In this document: one piece after another, positions 13,950 through 25,468 of the stretch
Numbering within the stretch: position 1 is the first letter of the stretch
How the letters are laid out: each line of letters opens with the position of its first letter
Origin: Galerina marginata
Lineage: Eukaryota; Basidiomycota; Agaricomycetes; Agaricales; Galerinaceae
NCBI GenBank assembly: GCA_023014335.1
Contig: JAECYW010000009.1
Location: 372,001 to 436,000 of the forward strand
Length of the DNA: 64,000 nt
Reading direction: 5' to 3'
Translations under genes and position numbers: made by a program
The notes under the pieces: model-generated
The model's database searches: none
Told to the model about the DNA's origin: nothing
The model's input: only the letters and a program-made list of their open reading frames with translations

Positions 13950-14933
13950 CTAGTACTTCTTGGCACAGAATTCTTCGCCGTTATCAATAACCAACTCCCT
14001 CACAGTTCGACCTTCCGCATCGATAGTGACGAACCCCAATTCCTCATTCGAATGTAGGGCTAATCCAACCATCACAAGGCCGTATTATAGGTCAGACACT
14101 CAATAAAAAGTGTTTATAGACCGGTAAATGAATCTGGAAACGGAATGAATAAGGAATTTGGCGCAGCATGGTGTACACGTGTATGTTGAGGACAAACCTT
14201 GAGTTATCCGACCTTCGAATTCAAACCCATTTACAGTGACTTCGCCCTTCAGTATTGGAAGGCCGTCGTGAGCCGGCCAATGATAGCTAGCAACTATGAT
14301 TGAACTTGAATCAGAAAATAACAGAAAAGAACACGAAGACAGACCTGTCATTGGCAACCATGTGGCGTAGATCCGTAATGTAGAGCCTTACCAACCATAG
14401 TAAGGAAGAGCAAAGGAGAGGCGTATTCAAACTTAACGCACCGTATCGTTTATCGTAAGGAAATTCTGTCGGCCCTCAAATATTTGTATCAAGGTCGGAA
14501 TCGAGAAGTATGCCGTAATTGAACCTAGAAAATAATTAAGCAAGGAACGATCTTGTGCAATGAGGTGATACTCACCTCGGACCACTAACGCAGAATCAGA
14601 GTCGCTGGGTAATGAACCTTGTTCAACCTGCTGTGCAGGAAGTGACCTGTGAACTACACCAGTCAGTTGGAGGCCAAGAAAAAAGAGATAAACCGAATAC
14701 CAATTGATAGGAAGATGGCATCTCCAGCAATATAGAGCTCAACAGAGTTTCTTTCTGTCAAAACGAGGCGTCTGCAGCCTAAGAATCCAGGGAAACGGCG
14801 AAATATCAATTGCGATCCAAGGATCGAGCTAAATTGGTACATACCGTTACTTGTTGGGTCCAAGCCACCACAGGTCCATTTCAGTGACGAAGGAATGCAG
14901 TAATGCTGAGCCTGACAGTATATTCGTAGACAT
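13950..14933 (-). CDS. Unrecognised 188-aa protein, intact copy of a local family
   Basis: I do not recognise this protein. The best model has seven exons: 14851-14933, 14701-14771, 14576-14653, 14438-14524, 14345-14386, 14198-14293 and 13950-14059. They total 567 nt, phase-consistent. The product starts MSTNILSGSALLHS and has no signal peptide or membrane segment. It contains AGDAIFLSI near residue 45, SDSDSALVVRG, SYHWPAHDGLPILKGEV and ends EEFCAKKY. The start codon was preferred because the related copy at 22-24 kb has the same ACCATGTCT context. Exons two and three are recognisable in that copy and in the 28.6-kb copy, which supports real coding. The 14438 donor (GTTAAG) is non-consensus. 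An upstream GATA-type element is shared with two other copies. Confidence 0.6.
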
Positions 14934-15026
14934 GGTATAAGTGGAAGACGCACGTTGAGAGGAAAAATTTAGCTGTCACCTTGTCACGTGTTTACAAGCG
15001 TCCCACGATTCGCTGATCTGAGGGCG

Positions 15027-15044
15027 CAATCTTATCTCAAAGAT
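15027..15044 (-). promoter_or_regulatory. Conserved GATA-type upstream element, copy 1
   Basis: The minus strand reads ATCTTTGAGATAAGATTG about 95 nt upstream of the ATG at 14933. It contains AGATAAG, the fungal GATA-factor consensus. Near-identical elements occur at 20218-20235 and, split by a transposon, at 24014-24649. Each is associated with a nearby TCCCACGAT. Confidence 0.5.
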
Positions 15045-15956
15045 AACGGGGACCCTTCTTGTTTCCTTCCTCCACTCCTTCGTAAGTTCGACTTACCGAA
15101 AGCGCCGCCCACCTGAATTACCTTAACAATCATTCCATCCCCGTCCATCTACTCTGTGTCGGACTGCTGGAGATTGTTGGAACGAATCTGACAGATCAGG
15201 TTGGATTCGATCTTCATCTCTGTGTTTGTACTGGCATGGTTTCGATAACGAACGTCGACGCTAATTCGAGAATTCAAACTTCCTTTCAAACCTGACCTCT
15301 CCTGAAACTTGCTACACCGAGAGAAAAGTTTGTTTTTTACCACCTCGCGACAATCTCTCCAGTCTGTCTTATCCAAGACTGTTGCTAGAGTGCCGGTCGC
15401 GTTCATGGCTGACTTCGCAAACCTAGCTCTCGACCGCGAGCTTCAACTTGTCCGGTGGAGTAGCCTACTTATTTATTCCTCCTCCAACTTGTGTCCGTAC
15501 TGGATCGAATTTCAGTGACAATGTTTTCCATTGAATTGCGAGTCGTACTTGGTGGTCTTTACTAGGCGATGGCTTCCCTAATAATGTTTAGTTTTGTCAA
15601 TATTCTCTAGGCGCTGCTCTAAGTTTACTTCGTGGGTTATCCGCTGACGAACTGACTTCGCAGATCGGAGATTCTTCGTGTTGCTACTGGTAGTTTGTAT
15701 ACCCCTTGAGCCGGCCAGGTGACCGACTGGATGGCTCGACGCAGAAATGTCGCTGATCTCTTCGGACAATCTCATGCAGGCTCGTGTCCAAAGATATTCC
15801 TCGTTATGGGTCAATGTCTCTTGTTTCAACGCTGCTTCCCTTCCCCAAAGATCCTATCTGGCAGTAATGCAACATCGATGGAGAGCTTATACCCTACTCG
15901 AGTATAAGTATGCGTGTATACTACGAACTTCATCAGATTCTCGAATCTACCTTCCA
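15045..15956. other. Intergenic, no supportable gene
   Basis: Divergent spacer between the unrecognised minus-strand gene and the CBM1 gene. Short frames without domains. The proximal 100 nt is likely the promoter of the CBM1 gene. Confidence 0.45.
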
Positions 15957-16332
15957 ATGTTGGCGACTCTGTTTATCCTATACGCCTTAGCAGTTCCTGC
16001 CCTGTCAGTGCCCCAGATCACAACCCGAACCGTACCTATCACCCCTATTCCCGCTCCGTCCGACAGGTACGTACATTGGTTACAGTTGTCCTGGGCTCGT
16101 GTCCGCTCAGCATCGTCTCCTTCTAGTGTGGCCACTCTTTACCTTCAATGCGGTGGCTCGCGTAAATATCATAGGACTTACTGTTAAAAATGGTGCTAAT
16201 AGCACCTATAGAATTCACTGCTTGCACTCATTGCGCTCCAGGCCTTAACTGCACATATGTCAACATTTGTGAGCGTCTTCAAGCCTGACATACGTTTCAG
16301 GGTACTCACAGTGCCTTCCTGTTGATACCTGA
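15957..16332 (+). CDS. Small secreted CBM1-only protein
   Basis: Four exons (15957-16066, 16127-16161, 16212-16268, 16301-16332) total 234 nt for 77 residues. Residues 1-17 (MLATLFILYALAVPALS) form a signal peptide. A Thr/Pro linker (TTRTVPITPIPAPSD) follows. The C-terminal half is a compact fungal-type cellulose-binding module: LYLQCGG, FTACTHCAPGLNC and WYSQCLP, with the conserved aromatic and cysteine positions. Such modules are normally attached to plant-cell-wall enzymes, and here no catalytic domain is present. It may be a free binding protein or a relic of a larger enzyme. The last intron (16269-16300) is only 32 nt, which is unusually short, but it gives a perfect CBM1 C-terminus. Confidence 0.75.
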
Positions 16333-17261
16333 ATGTATTCATTATGGCTCGTGTGGTACTGAGCGCTTTCGTGGATTCCGCACGCGGCTACTTGTTGCTT
16401 CCCCCTTTGAGTCTCATCTCGTGGGATAATTGGTATTTAAGCTGTCTCTCGTCGCAGACTCTCAACGAACTCCCTATCTCCTAAATACTTCTGCCTGCCT
16501 GAAATTGAATCAATATGTCGAAATCTACTTTTTGTAGGAGTAACCATTTCATCCCCTTAACCAAGACCCTTTACTCTCAGAATCTGCTCTCAGACTATCT
16601 ACATCTGTTCTGTATTGTCTGGTCTGAACTCCACGAATACCTGAATGAAACAAATTCAATGAGAAGACATTCGAAAAATTTGGGTACTGTTTATCGATTA
16701 CCGGGTCATGATATGACCGATCCAAAGCTCCGCTGGATGGCGACGTTTGACGCCCGGCTTCCCGAAGGTTAAAAAAAACGCGGTTCGCCGATATGCATGT
16801 CACCGCTGGCGAGAAACCGATGGAAGCATCTATGAGTTCTGGCTGTTGGTACTGGTGAACAAGGAATGGGATTTTATAAACGGAATGCAGCTTACTGGCA
16901 GAAATCGTATGGATAACATGCATGCAGCGTAGGTGAGGGCGATACTATAATGCCGCCTGGATCAGGGCCAAAATGCGGAGCAGGTGGTCGGAGCAGGTTC
17001 ACTCACAGGGCAAAGTAGAGAATCGAATCTCTAACGAGGATTTCCAGTAAACTTCGCCCACGACGCAGTAATGAATTTTTCATCGGAGACCCCTGAAGTC
17101 CTTTGACGAGAGCCAGTATGAAAAGGAGGCCATCGAAAAGAAGCAAAGGGATCCAGAACTTGTATGCGCCAGTCACCCCCTTGAATGATACACAGACCTT
17201 CCAGCCAGGGGTAACGAGGACTGTAGCTATAATTCTATGTTATTGATCGGTGCTCTCGATC
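16333..17261. other. No supportable gene
   Basis: A plus-strand frame at 16515-16772 and its antisense overlap without domain motifs. No clear terminal repeats or RNA genes. Confidence 0.4.
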
Positions 17262-17941
17262 TCATGCATAATGGTTGAGCTTGCCTTTGAGTTGATCAAG
17301 CATTACCCAAAGAATCCAGCCGGACACCGCGGACGCCGTGATATAGCACACGAGCATGAACACAAGGATCCTTCTACTGCGTAGATAGAGAGCATAGATT
17401 CTTAATTGTAGTATTGCTGTTTTGTGCATCAGAATTTCAGACACGACTGTAGGCGATAAGATTGACCTTGAGCCATCATAATAGACACCAAGGCACTCCA
17501 GGATTCCCACTGAAAATATCGAGAGCCTTTTTCTGTATAAACGGGTTGTTATCAGAAATAAATTACGACGCTTACAGCTGGTGGGGACGAAAGCAAATTT
17601 GTGGAAATTTCAGAAGACTGGGTCAGTATTCAAAACCCAATTGATGGGTACATACAACTGAATTTCGATGTGAGATATGGGACGAGACATAAGAGTTAAG
17701 CTCACTTCATCTGTTGCCGCCACCTTAAATAACCCTGCGTGATTCAATCAGCGTACTCTGTTCTTTTTCGGCGCGGTGTCTTACCATAAGAGCAATAGCT
17801 GAGTGTGGTAAAAACACGGTAAACGTTAGAGACGTATCCTGGGCAATCTGTGGAGAATACCGACACTGCCGCGGCGAAGATATAATACCGGTTCTTAAAT
17901 GTGCGGATGAGCGTGGGACGAGCTGGCGAGAAGGGTACCAC
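17262..17941 (-). pseudogene. DUF6533-like multispanning membrane protein, partial
   Basis: Two reading blocks on the minus strand resemble the middle of agaricomycete DUF6533 membrane proteins. The first, at 17744-17941, includes NRYYIFAAAVSVF and a following aromatic segment. The second, at 17262-17510, reads AILQLRIYALYLRSRR followed by a hydrophobic helix ILVFMLVCYITASAVSGWILWV. The IYALY-x-RSRR motif after a membrane helix is characteristic of the family. I could not connect these blocks to the defining N-terminal DUF6533 segment or to a C-terminus, so this is probably a partial or decayed copy. A complete relative lies at 42376-44075. Confidence 0.5.
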
Positions 17942-19549
17942 TAACCAGGAAAAAAAGGACTTTTGCTAAAGACAATCTGCTGTTCTAGCTCGTTGACGGT
18001 GAGTGCGAGAAGTTGAAATGAAAACCCCGGTGAGTATACCCAGACTAATCCGATCTTTCCTTAACATCAACGGGAGTTGCACTAATCGTTTATTGAGCAC
18101 TCGCCTCTTTGTCCATCGTTAAAGCTGCGCTTCGTTTAAGTAAACAAAATATCGATTTAATTTAAAGAATTAGACGTGCCATGGTCGTAAAGAATGATAA
18201 GAACCGAAGCGGCTAAACGAAATTTGGATGAGAAAGACAGAACATCACTTTGAGATGTAATTACTTCGCGCAAATCCCGAAGTCTGAAAATCCCGCAGCC
18301 TGTCAGGAGAGGCAGTAGAAAGAGTGCCGAAGGCATGGCCAGACATAGTGGAATTTCGGAGGAGAATCGAATGAAATTGTCCGTAATCGTAGGCGTCCTT
18401 TTAGCATAACGAAATTATAAGGCCCGAGCCAGGCTAAAACGAAGTTCCTCGCCGTACATTTGAACACCATGGCGACACTGACGATGCTGGCCTCCGAGGG
18501 TTGCCGTTCGAGTTCGTCATTGGGAAATCTCCTTGAGGTCTAAACCGAGAATACAATTCATGTAAGCCTAAGAATGAAACCGAGCATTTGCTACATCTCC
18601 CTGCCAGTGGGAAACTCGTCTGCGGGAAGCAAGCAGTTTCAGGTCGGTAAAAAAGAGCAGATGCAGAGACACTGAAGCGCAATGTAGAGAATTGACTTTT
18701 GATAGGCGTGTATCCGACGATAATCCCTTGGGGCAGCTCGGAAGCAGAGCCGTAACTGAGTCCATCCCGCAGCCTGATAGATGATGGGAAAAAGTGAGCT
18801 AGGCTACAAGCGCTGGAGCAACCTCCGCCATCCTTCATATACCTAGTAGTCAGGCCCGCAAAGACAAGATGACAAATGCAGAAGAGGCAACGAACCGTTG
18901 ACAGCCAGGATTTCCATTCACAATTTGGTTTACATCAGCGCAGCTCAGACACGGAATAACCTGATGAGATTTGGCCTGCGAACCCGTATTACCATGAATG
19001 ACAGTCGTCCATTTGCGCTATGGGTGTAACAATAATGTCAGAGCCTATCCATATAATTTAGTCATCACAATCAACGTACAGCTTCTGTTTGAGCGCTCCT
19101 TGAGATTAGAAACTCCTTATGGTTAGCCTCCTGCATGAAGGATTGGCCAAACGTGTTGCTACCACGGAATCTATAAAAATATAGGAAGAGGTAGTTAATT
19201 TCAGGTAAGAACTAAGGAAAGGTAGCATACATGTACAACGAGCCTATAGCAGAGACATTACAAGGGTCACAGTTGTAGTACATAACAACAGTCCGCTATC
19301 ATCTTAAAGCTCCTGCTGGAATCGTCTCTATAACGACTCATAGAAGGAGTAACTTTGAGAGAATTGCGGTATTTTCGTAATGAGATTTCTGCACTTTGTA
19401 AGTCAGTAGAACAGCAAGGGTGAGAGGAGAATGGGACAAACGGCAGTTCCTGCGACCTCGTGCGGAAATGCTATACGAGCTCAACTTCCAGGGTTAGATC
19501 AAAATCGCTCGCCGCCGTCTAGGGTACACCATCCCCACCATGGTTCGGA
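17942..19549. other. No supportable gene; possible 3' remains of family copy 2
   Basis: Overlapping minus-strand frames at 18434-18838 have no motif. Part of the region should correspond to the 3' half of the degraded family copy starting near 20.1 kb, but I could not align it by eye. Confidence 0.35.
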
Positions 19550-20112
19550 AAAAAAAGAGAAATCAGGTACCACAGAAAGATGGCGTCTCCCAACACATTG
19601 ACATTCAGAACGACGCGACTCAGCTGGTATTTGAAATTTTCTACTATTTTGAATGCGCAGAACGCGTCCAAAAGAAGGACGGATTAACGATGACGGTAAT
19701 TAGCAATGAAGAGAAGGAGATATTCGAAAGAATCTTACCTTACTGACTAATATGACAGCCTGTCAACTCATGTACCCGCCGTATAAAGCCAGAATGACAA
19801 GTAGAGCACCGAGCTTGGGCCTAGAAGGACGAAGATCCACTAAGCGTTCAAGTTGTTGCTACGACATGGATGAGCAGGTAAATCACTTGAGAATTTCTGA
19901 GACTTACCAATACCGAATCAGAATCATTTTCGACGCGTCTCACGTTCCATACATTCAAGATAATGTATCCGCGGCCCAGGAATCTAGGGAAATAATATCG
20001 AAATTTCCCATGGAAAAAAAAGAAAGGGGTGATAGAGCCCAAGCACGGTGGCGGAGACAAACTTAGTAGAGAGAAAACGATGGTCGAGGAGAGGACAAGC
20101 CTGAGGTTCAAC
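19550..20112 (-). pseudogene. Degraded copy 2 of the unrecognised 14-kb gene family
   Basis: Minus-strand sequence at 19880-19970 encodes RRVENDSDSVLV, matching the SDSDSALVV exon of the intact gene and the equivalent at 23.6 kb. The 5' end near 20050 shares AAGCACGGYRGCGGAGAC with the 23.9-kb copy, and the GATA-type element lies upstream at 20218. A GGAGACGCCATCTTTCT block (GDAIFL) occurs at about 19575, on the wrong side of the SDSDS exon. The copy is therefore rearranged, or two partial copies are joined. Confidence 0.45.
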
Positions 20113-20217
20113 GTTCAACGTTCAGGCTCCTGTCACTAGTCACCGTGGATCTAATTCCGGAATCCCACGATATCATTGAGCCGATGGTTGATCGATGATC
20201 ACAGAACGATCACGAGG

Positions 20218-20235
20218 CAATCTTATCTTAAAGAT
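20218..20235 (-). promoter_or_regulatory. Conserved GATA-type upstream element, copy 2
   Basis: The minus strand reads ATCTTTAAGATAAGATTG, differing by one base from the element at 15027-15044. TCCCACGAT lies nearby at about 20163. Confidence 0.5.
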
Positions 20236-20580
20236 TACCGTCGTTTGGAGGTCGCTTGCCTACTTCCTCCCTTACCACTTAGAGCGCGGCCTACTGTTTG
20301 GATTTCTTCAATAATTGTTCCAATCCTCAGGACGGTTGTCCCGCGGGTAGTTTATAATATTCTCGTCAGCCCGAAGACAGAATTAGATTTTTTACTTTGT
20401 CTTTCTTTTATTGTTCGAGCACCCTCACACCTTCGCTGTCACTTTCATCATCATATTTCTGATTGAAAGCAACGTCACCGAAAGTTTCATTGCAAATGTA
20501 TATCACTATATCACGATCATTGTCCATATCCCACTTCAAAATGCCGCCTTACTTCACATGGCGCTTTCCTGAATCGTGGT

Positions 20581-21071
20581 TCAAACGCAGGAAACCGACT
20601 CGACGAGCCAATTGGCGGAAAGGCCGGTCTTGGTTTCGCCGACCCAGCCAGTAATAATCGCGGCAGTTTCAGCGGCGGTCTTTCCATCAGCCGAAATCTT
20701 GTTCTCGACGTTGAAGGTCGAATCAGGGTTAGTGGTGAAGGTGGACCCGAAGTTCTAGAGGGTCCGGGAAGCGCTTGACACAGTTTTTGCAACTAATATA
20801 GAGGGTATACGCACGAAGATAGGGCCTCCTACATCAATGGCGAGAGAGCGTCCAATGACTGCATAAGAAATGTATGAGTGGTTAGTCGAATGGATGGAGT
20901 GGGATACGAACCGAAGTTGAATTCAGCAACGGTCGGGGTGACAGTAACGTCGGGCTTGAGGACGTAGTCGCAGGTCACAGGATTAGCCTGGCGCTTCTCG
21001 AGAACAACAGAGGCGTGAACAGCAGTGAGAGCTGCGAGAGCGACGAAGACTTTAGATAGCTTGAAGATCAT
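20581..21071 (-). CDS. Small secreted protein with KEX2-like site
   Basis: Three exons (20912-21071, 20815-20858, 20581-20754) total 378 nt for 125 residues. A signal peptide (MIFKLSKVFVALAALTAVHAS) is followed by VVLEKRQ, a likely KEX2 processing site. The mature part includes VTCDYVLKPDV, VIGRSLAIDVGGPIF, NFGSTFTTNPDSTF and ends in ITGWVGETKTG and VESVSCV. Two cysteines remain, one near each end. It resembles small secreted proteins common in agaricomycetes, whose function is unknown. A TATA box lies 81 nt upstream. The third exon is GC-rich and codon-biased compared with the flanks, supporting expression. Confidence 0.8.
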
Positions 21072-21151
21072 TGTTGTAGACGTTTGTTGGTTTGTTGATT
21101 GAGATTGGAGATTATTTGAATTTCTGACGAGTTAGGGGATTGAAAGAAAGG

Positions 21152-21159
21152 CTTTTATA
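21152..21159 (-). promoter_or_regulatory. TATA box of small secreted protein gene
   Basis: TATAAAAG on the minus strand, 81-88 nt upstream of the ATG at 21071. Confidence 0.6.
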
Positions 21160-22079
21160 CAGATTTTGGTGCGGTAGCCTGAAGCCGCTGCGAGACTGAA
21201 ACACTCAAAAATTACCTCTTCTCTTGAAGGGTAACGAAGCAAACTGAAGAATTGATCACTTCGAATTTCCTCTCACACGATTTCGTGGTTATTGACGTTG
21301 TATTCGGCCTTGTGAGTAATAGTTTTGGTCGGTTGGGAAATTTCAGCTTTGATGATGTTTCGAGTGGGTCAATGGTACCTACCGGCTAAGGTTGGCCACG
21401 TAGAAACGTTTTCGTGTTCGATAGTTCATCAGTTTACCATCGGGACTTAAGAACTATTATTGCGCTAAGATGTTCAACTTTGCCTCAAAAACGACCTGCA
21501 AAGTCAGCGAATGAACCTAAATCAACGATATTCAAGCAACAAACCTTTCAGCAAGGCTCGCCAATCTTCATATTATAAAACTCACCTGCAATATTTTCCC
21601 CAAATAACAGTGCTGGCCCTTGTTCTTTAATTGTGAATCATGATGCGAGAGCTCCGAGAGATGGTGTTTCAAACAGGAGTTTCATGGTGTTGCGACATGA
21701 AATACAAGAATGTCCAAATACGGAAGTAACTTCCGAATGGGGTATGATCGCAGTACTTCGCTCACAAGCTCCAATCGCGATCCATATAATACGTTTGCGC
21801 ATTTACGATATAGAATCGCCCACCGCCAACACAGGTGCCATGTGGCTGGGTCAAAAAGGACTGCTCATTTGTTTTCAGAAAAAGATCAGGCATATCCAAC
21901 GGAAGGACCCACACCAAAGCTTGTAAATTCTGGCCATGGGTCGATTCCTTCGCTGCTGGTTCGCCAATCACTGGAGCTAACGTCTCAGCTAGAACAGCAA
22001 CGAGATCAATCATAAGTTGGCATGAGTTTGAATAGCGGACATACTGGTGGGCTGTCTAAATCGAACCTGGACCGACGAA
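21160..22079. other. No supportable gene
   Basis: Minus frame 21762-22013 and overlapping plus frames show no motif. It may include the 3' flank of the degraded copy ending near 22.1 kb. Confidence 0.35.
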
Positions 22080-23935
22080 AGGTGTAATACACGTTTTCGT
22101 GCGGGTCACTGCTTGATGGGCGGTCTCCCAGGCAGGAACGGCAACCCATACCTGCGTTAAAACACCTAAAGGACGGCCCATAAATACAGAAAACGTCAGG
22201 TCAAAAAAAAACTAAACATACGTGTGCTAACCTGGTCGTTGGCCCTCCGGCTGCAACGGTCCTCCTTACTAGGGGGCCAATAACAACCTTCTATGATTTG
22301 ATTTGACGTCTGAACCAAGGGGTAAAAACTTGTGGGAACCATAGAATCGAGACCATGTGAAGGCTGTTGTCCTAAAACCGACTCTGATATCGTTCCGCCA
22401 GCAGCTAATCGAAAGAGCATAATTCAATCGAAAAGAGAAGGTAAGACTAGGAAGAAAACGCACGATTACGACCGAGCATTGCAGTGATTGATTTTAGCAC
22501 AAGAAGACTCAGTACGCGCGCGCAGAGAATTCCTTCCTATGGCATTTCATACCGTGGCAGCCAAGGAACCTACAAAAACCTCAAGATTTAGGTTCGCGTC
22601 GGGACCATGGAGCAAAGAAAAATGAACAGAGAGTTTTATGTCCTTTCTTGCTGATAACACTTCCGTTTCGCCAAAGGACTGATCAAAAACAAAAAGGCAC
22701 TGCCATAAGCGAGATTTTGAAGGTTATAAGTCAGTCAAACAGAAAAGTAAGCGTCGGAGGAAACATGCCCTTACAGTCGTGATTCAGAATACATCCAGAG
22801 AAGCTATCACACATCAGAACTCCTCGATAATCAGCACCGACGGCGACGAACTCGAACCAACTATGTCAGATAACTTGCTCTGGATGCTGAGTAAAGGCTC
22901 TGCCCCACGGTAAGCTCGAAAGGGCCACGAATACCGGCCTCAGAGTGATCGCTGTATTGTACATTACAGACATACGGTGAACTGTGCTTTTGGCTTGAAC
23001 TCAGAACTGGAAGCCGACAGAACCAAAAACTGGGCGTATGTCTTTGAACGGACCGGGCAATGTTCAACGACGTTCAGTATCCAGCATGTTCAGGGGGGCG
23101 GGACGGTTCAGGGCAGCGTAGCAAAGCTGGTCAAGCCGGGCTAGCAATTGAATAAGAGGGTGGATTAGAGAACGATTGGAAAATGAGTTACTGACTATCT
23201 GTCACCACCTTCGACACCTCCTTTCATTAGATATTGAAACCGCGTAATGGAAGAGATAAACCCTAGAGGCGACGATAAGAAGAAAGAAAGGGGTGTTCAA
23301 AAGAGACAGATAGTACCAATTGATATAACGACTGCCCCCCTCAGCTCATCCACCATTCGCATAAGGTCAGAATGGCGCGTGAACTTCCCATGAATCTAGA
23401 GAAACAAGAGTGGATCATTACTTATAAAAACAGCCCGCGTACCCAGACCTACCAGTGCGAAATTCGGGTTCAATGATACGGAGTGTGACCCTCTTTCTCC
23501 AAGGAGAAAGAACGTTCAAATACCAACACAACCTAAACGTTGTAGGGATATTGTGAATGAGCACTTCTATCATGTGAAAATGCCCAAGGCCCACCTGTAC
23601 CGAATCTGAACTTTTTTCGACGCGTCTCACAGGAAGGGAGAGCTGTGGAAGTTTCTCGTCAGTCAGAGGTCAGACGGAAGCAGGGGAATTCTCTTACTAC
23701 GTGATAGAAAGATGGCCTCTCCAAATACATGATGTCCAATAAAATTCCATGCATTCTGTCTGTGGCCCACACTATCAATTACGTGGCAAGGAGCGAATCA
23801 AACTTCGTCAGAGAGGCATACAGCTACTCAGTAGAGCCAGACATTCGAAAGTCGTCTGGGATGGTTTAAGAAAGCGGCGGTTGAACACAAGCACGGCAGC
23901 GGAGACATGGTAAACAGAAGATAATCGATAAATGT
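22080..23935 (-). pseudogene. Degraded copy 3 of the unrecognised 14-kb gene family
   Basis: Several blocks align in the same order as the intact gene. These are the ACCATGTCT start context near 23910, GGAGAGGCCATCTTTCTATC (matching GDAIFLS) at about 23710, the RRVEKSSDSVQV exon at about 23605, a block like LRIYATWLPM near 22360, and TTATTGGCCCCC (matching SYHWPA) near 22280. A tail at about 22090 matches sequence 3' of copy 1. The first reading frame closes early, and the exons are more widely spaced than in the intact gene. A TA-flanked MITE sits in the upstream GATA element. I treat it as a pseudogene. Confidence 0.5.
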
Positions 23936-24013
23936 CAATGCAAGATTCGGTTGGCTTGTCTGAGTCAACTTTACCGTTTGAAATCCCACGATCATGCATC
24001 ATAAATCATGACA

Positions 24014-24649
24014 CAATCTTACTATATGTGGTCGGGATAGGCAAATAAATTTCCTTTTCCCTCTAGCACCGCGCAGAAGAAAGCTGCTGACCTGATATTT
24101 TCTGACATGTTTTCAGAGCTTTGTTCAAGCCTTCTGTGAATTTCTCAGATTTTTAGAATAAAGATCAAGGCTGTCGGGCACTGACCGAAATTTTGAGCAA
24201 AAAAACGAGATATGCAAATGTCGGTCACACGCCATCAGCCATCAAACGCCACTCATGGATCAGCGTCCGAAATGCGCATTCCGTCACGCTTTTGAGCTCT
24301 GAAAAGGTTCATTATGCTTTCCCGTCGGTTTTCAGCTGAGAAATTGGACCTCCGAGGGCGTTGTGTATATTAGTTTGCTATTCTCAAAAAAAATGAATCA
24401 TTTTCGTGCTTCAATGCTTGAGTTCCTGATTGTCACGGCCATTACAGTAACACAAAAAAGCTGTATTTCGAGTACCGTGAAGTACTCCCTCAAATATCCT
24501 CCAATAAAATGTTACTAACAGTATTTACACACATGCAGAAGTAAGTCAAATTTTTTTGGGGGCAGGAGGTGAAGGAATGGGTCTGAAAAACGCAAATTTG
24601 CTTATCTAGTAGCTTTGCCTATCCCGACCATATATAGTATCTCAAAGAT
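24014..24649 (-). promoter_or_regulatory. GATA-type upstream element, copy 3, split by MITE
   Basis: CAATCTTA at 24014-24021 and TATCTCAAAGAT at 24638-24649 would join, minus one TA, into the same 18-bp element found upstream of copies 1 and 2. The insertion falls inside the AGATAAG core. Confidence 0.55.
24022..24637. mobile_element. TA-flanked MITE (Tc1/mariner-like), 616 bp
   Basis: Terminal inverted repeats of 24 bp, CTATAT(G/A)TGGTCGGGATAGGCAAA, lie at 24022-24045 and 24614-24637, with one mismatch. TA duplications flank the element at 24020-24021 and 24638-24639. There is no internal reading frame of note. The paralogous upstream regions at 15027 and 20218 show the uninterrupted target, confirming the ends and a single TA at the empty site. 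Confidence 0.85.
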
Positions 24650-25468
24650 AGCAGGGTCCATTTTAATCCACGCTGACTCGACGAAAGCAGAGCAGTTTCT
24701 GGAGCACAGTTTCTGGATTACCTCCACGATTGCTCCTCTGTCCTGTATGTGTCCAGGCTGGAATGTTTTCAAAATTGAACTTCGAGTTTCGGAAAACCCG
24801 TTCCGTGCTCTCTGAAACCTTATCGATTATCCTCTTCAATCACCCTCATGACCGATCCGCATCTGTCTCTATTCCCTCATATATGCTTTAGACCCTCAGG
24901 CTTGTTCCTATTCACCTCACCGACTTTCCTTTTGGTGATTTTCTGCATCGGCAACAATTTTTCCAATCTGTGCATCATCCCAAACATGGTCCCAGAGTGG
25001 AGTTCGCTACAGAGGCAAGCGTTCTTGGCTTTCTGGGTGAGCTTGCGCTTCCCCAGTGGGGTGGACTGTTACTTTTCTGCCTCTCCTATATCCGAACCGA
25101 ATCGATATTCTTCTCGCGCGCTCCTTACATATAATCACCAATCACCTCGTCACCGCCATACCAGGTATTAAGATGAGAAAACACATGCTACCGAATATCG
25201 TTTGATTAAAGAAGGAAAAGGTAGGTGTCATTGAAGCTCAAAGCCGGAGACCGTGTACGATACCAGACTTCTCAAGGGGGCATTTTTGAGAAAACGGTGA
25301 AAACGGAGAAGCGGTTATTTAAACTCGACAGACGATAGATAGCCAGAATTATGTAGACCACATTTAACGAAACTGGACCTCTTTTACACTATGGAAATTG
25401 TCCAAACTCGCATTGAATCAATTCCCCACCAAGGCACTAACCACGACATCGTATATAACTCATAACCG
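24650..25468. other. No supportable gene
   Basis: Short frames only, with no domain or repeat recognised. It contains the 3' flank of the KNH-domain gene. Confidence 0.45.
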
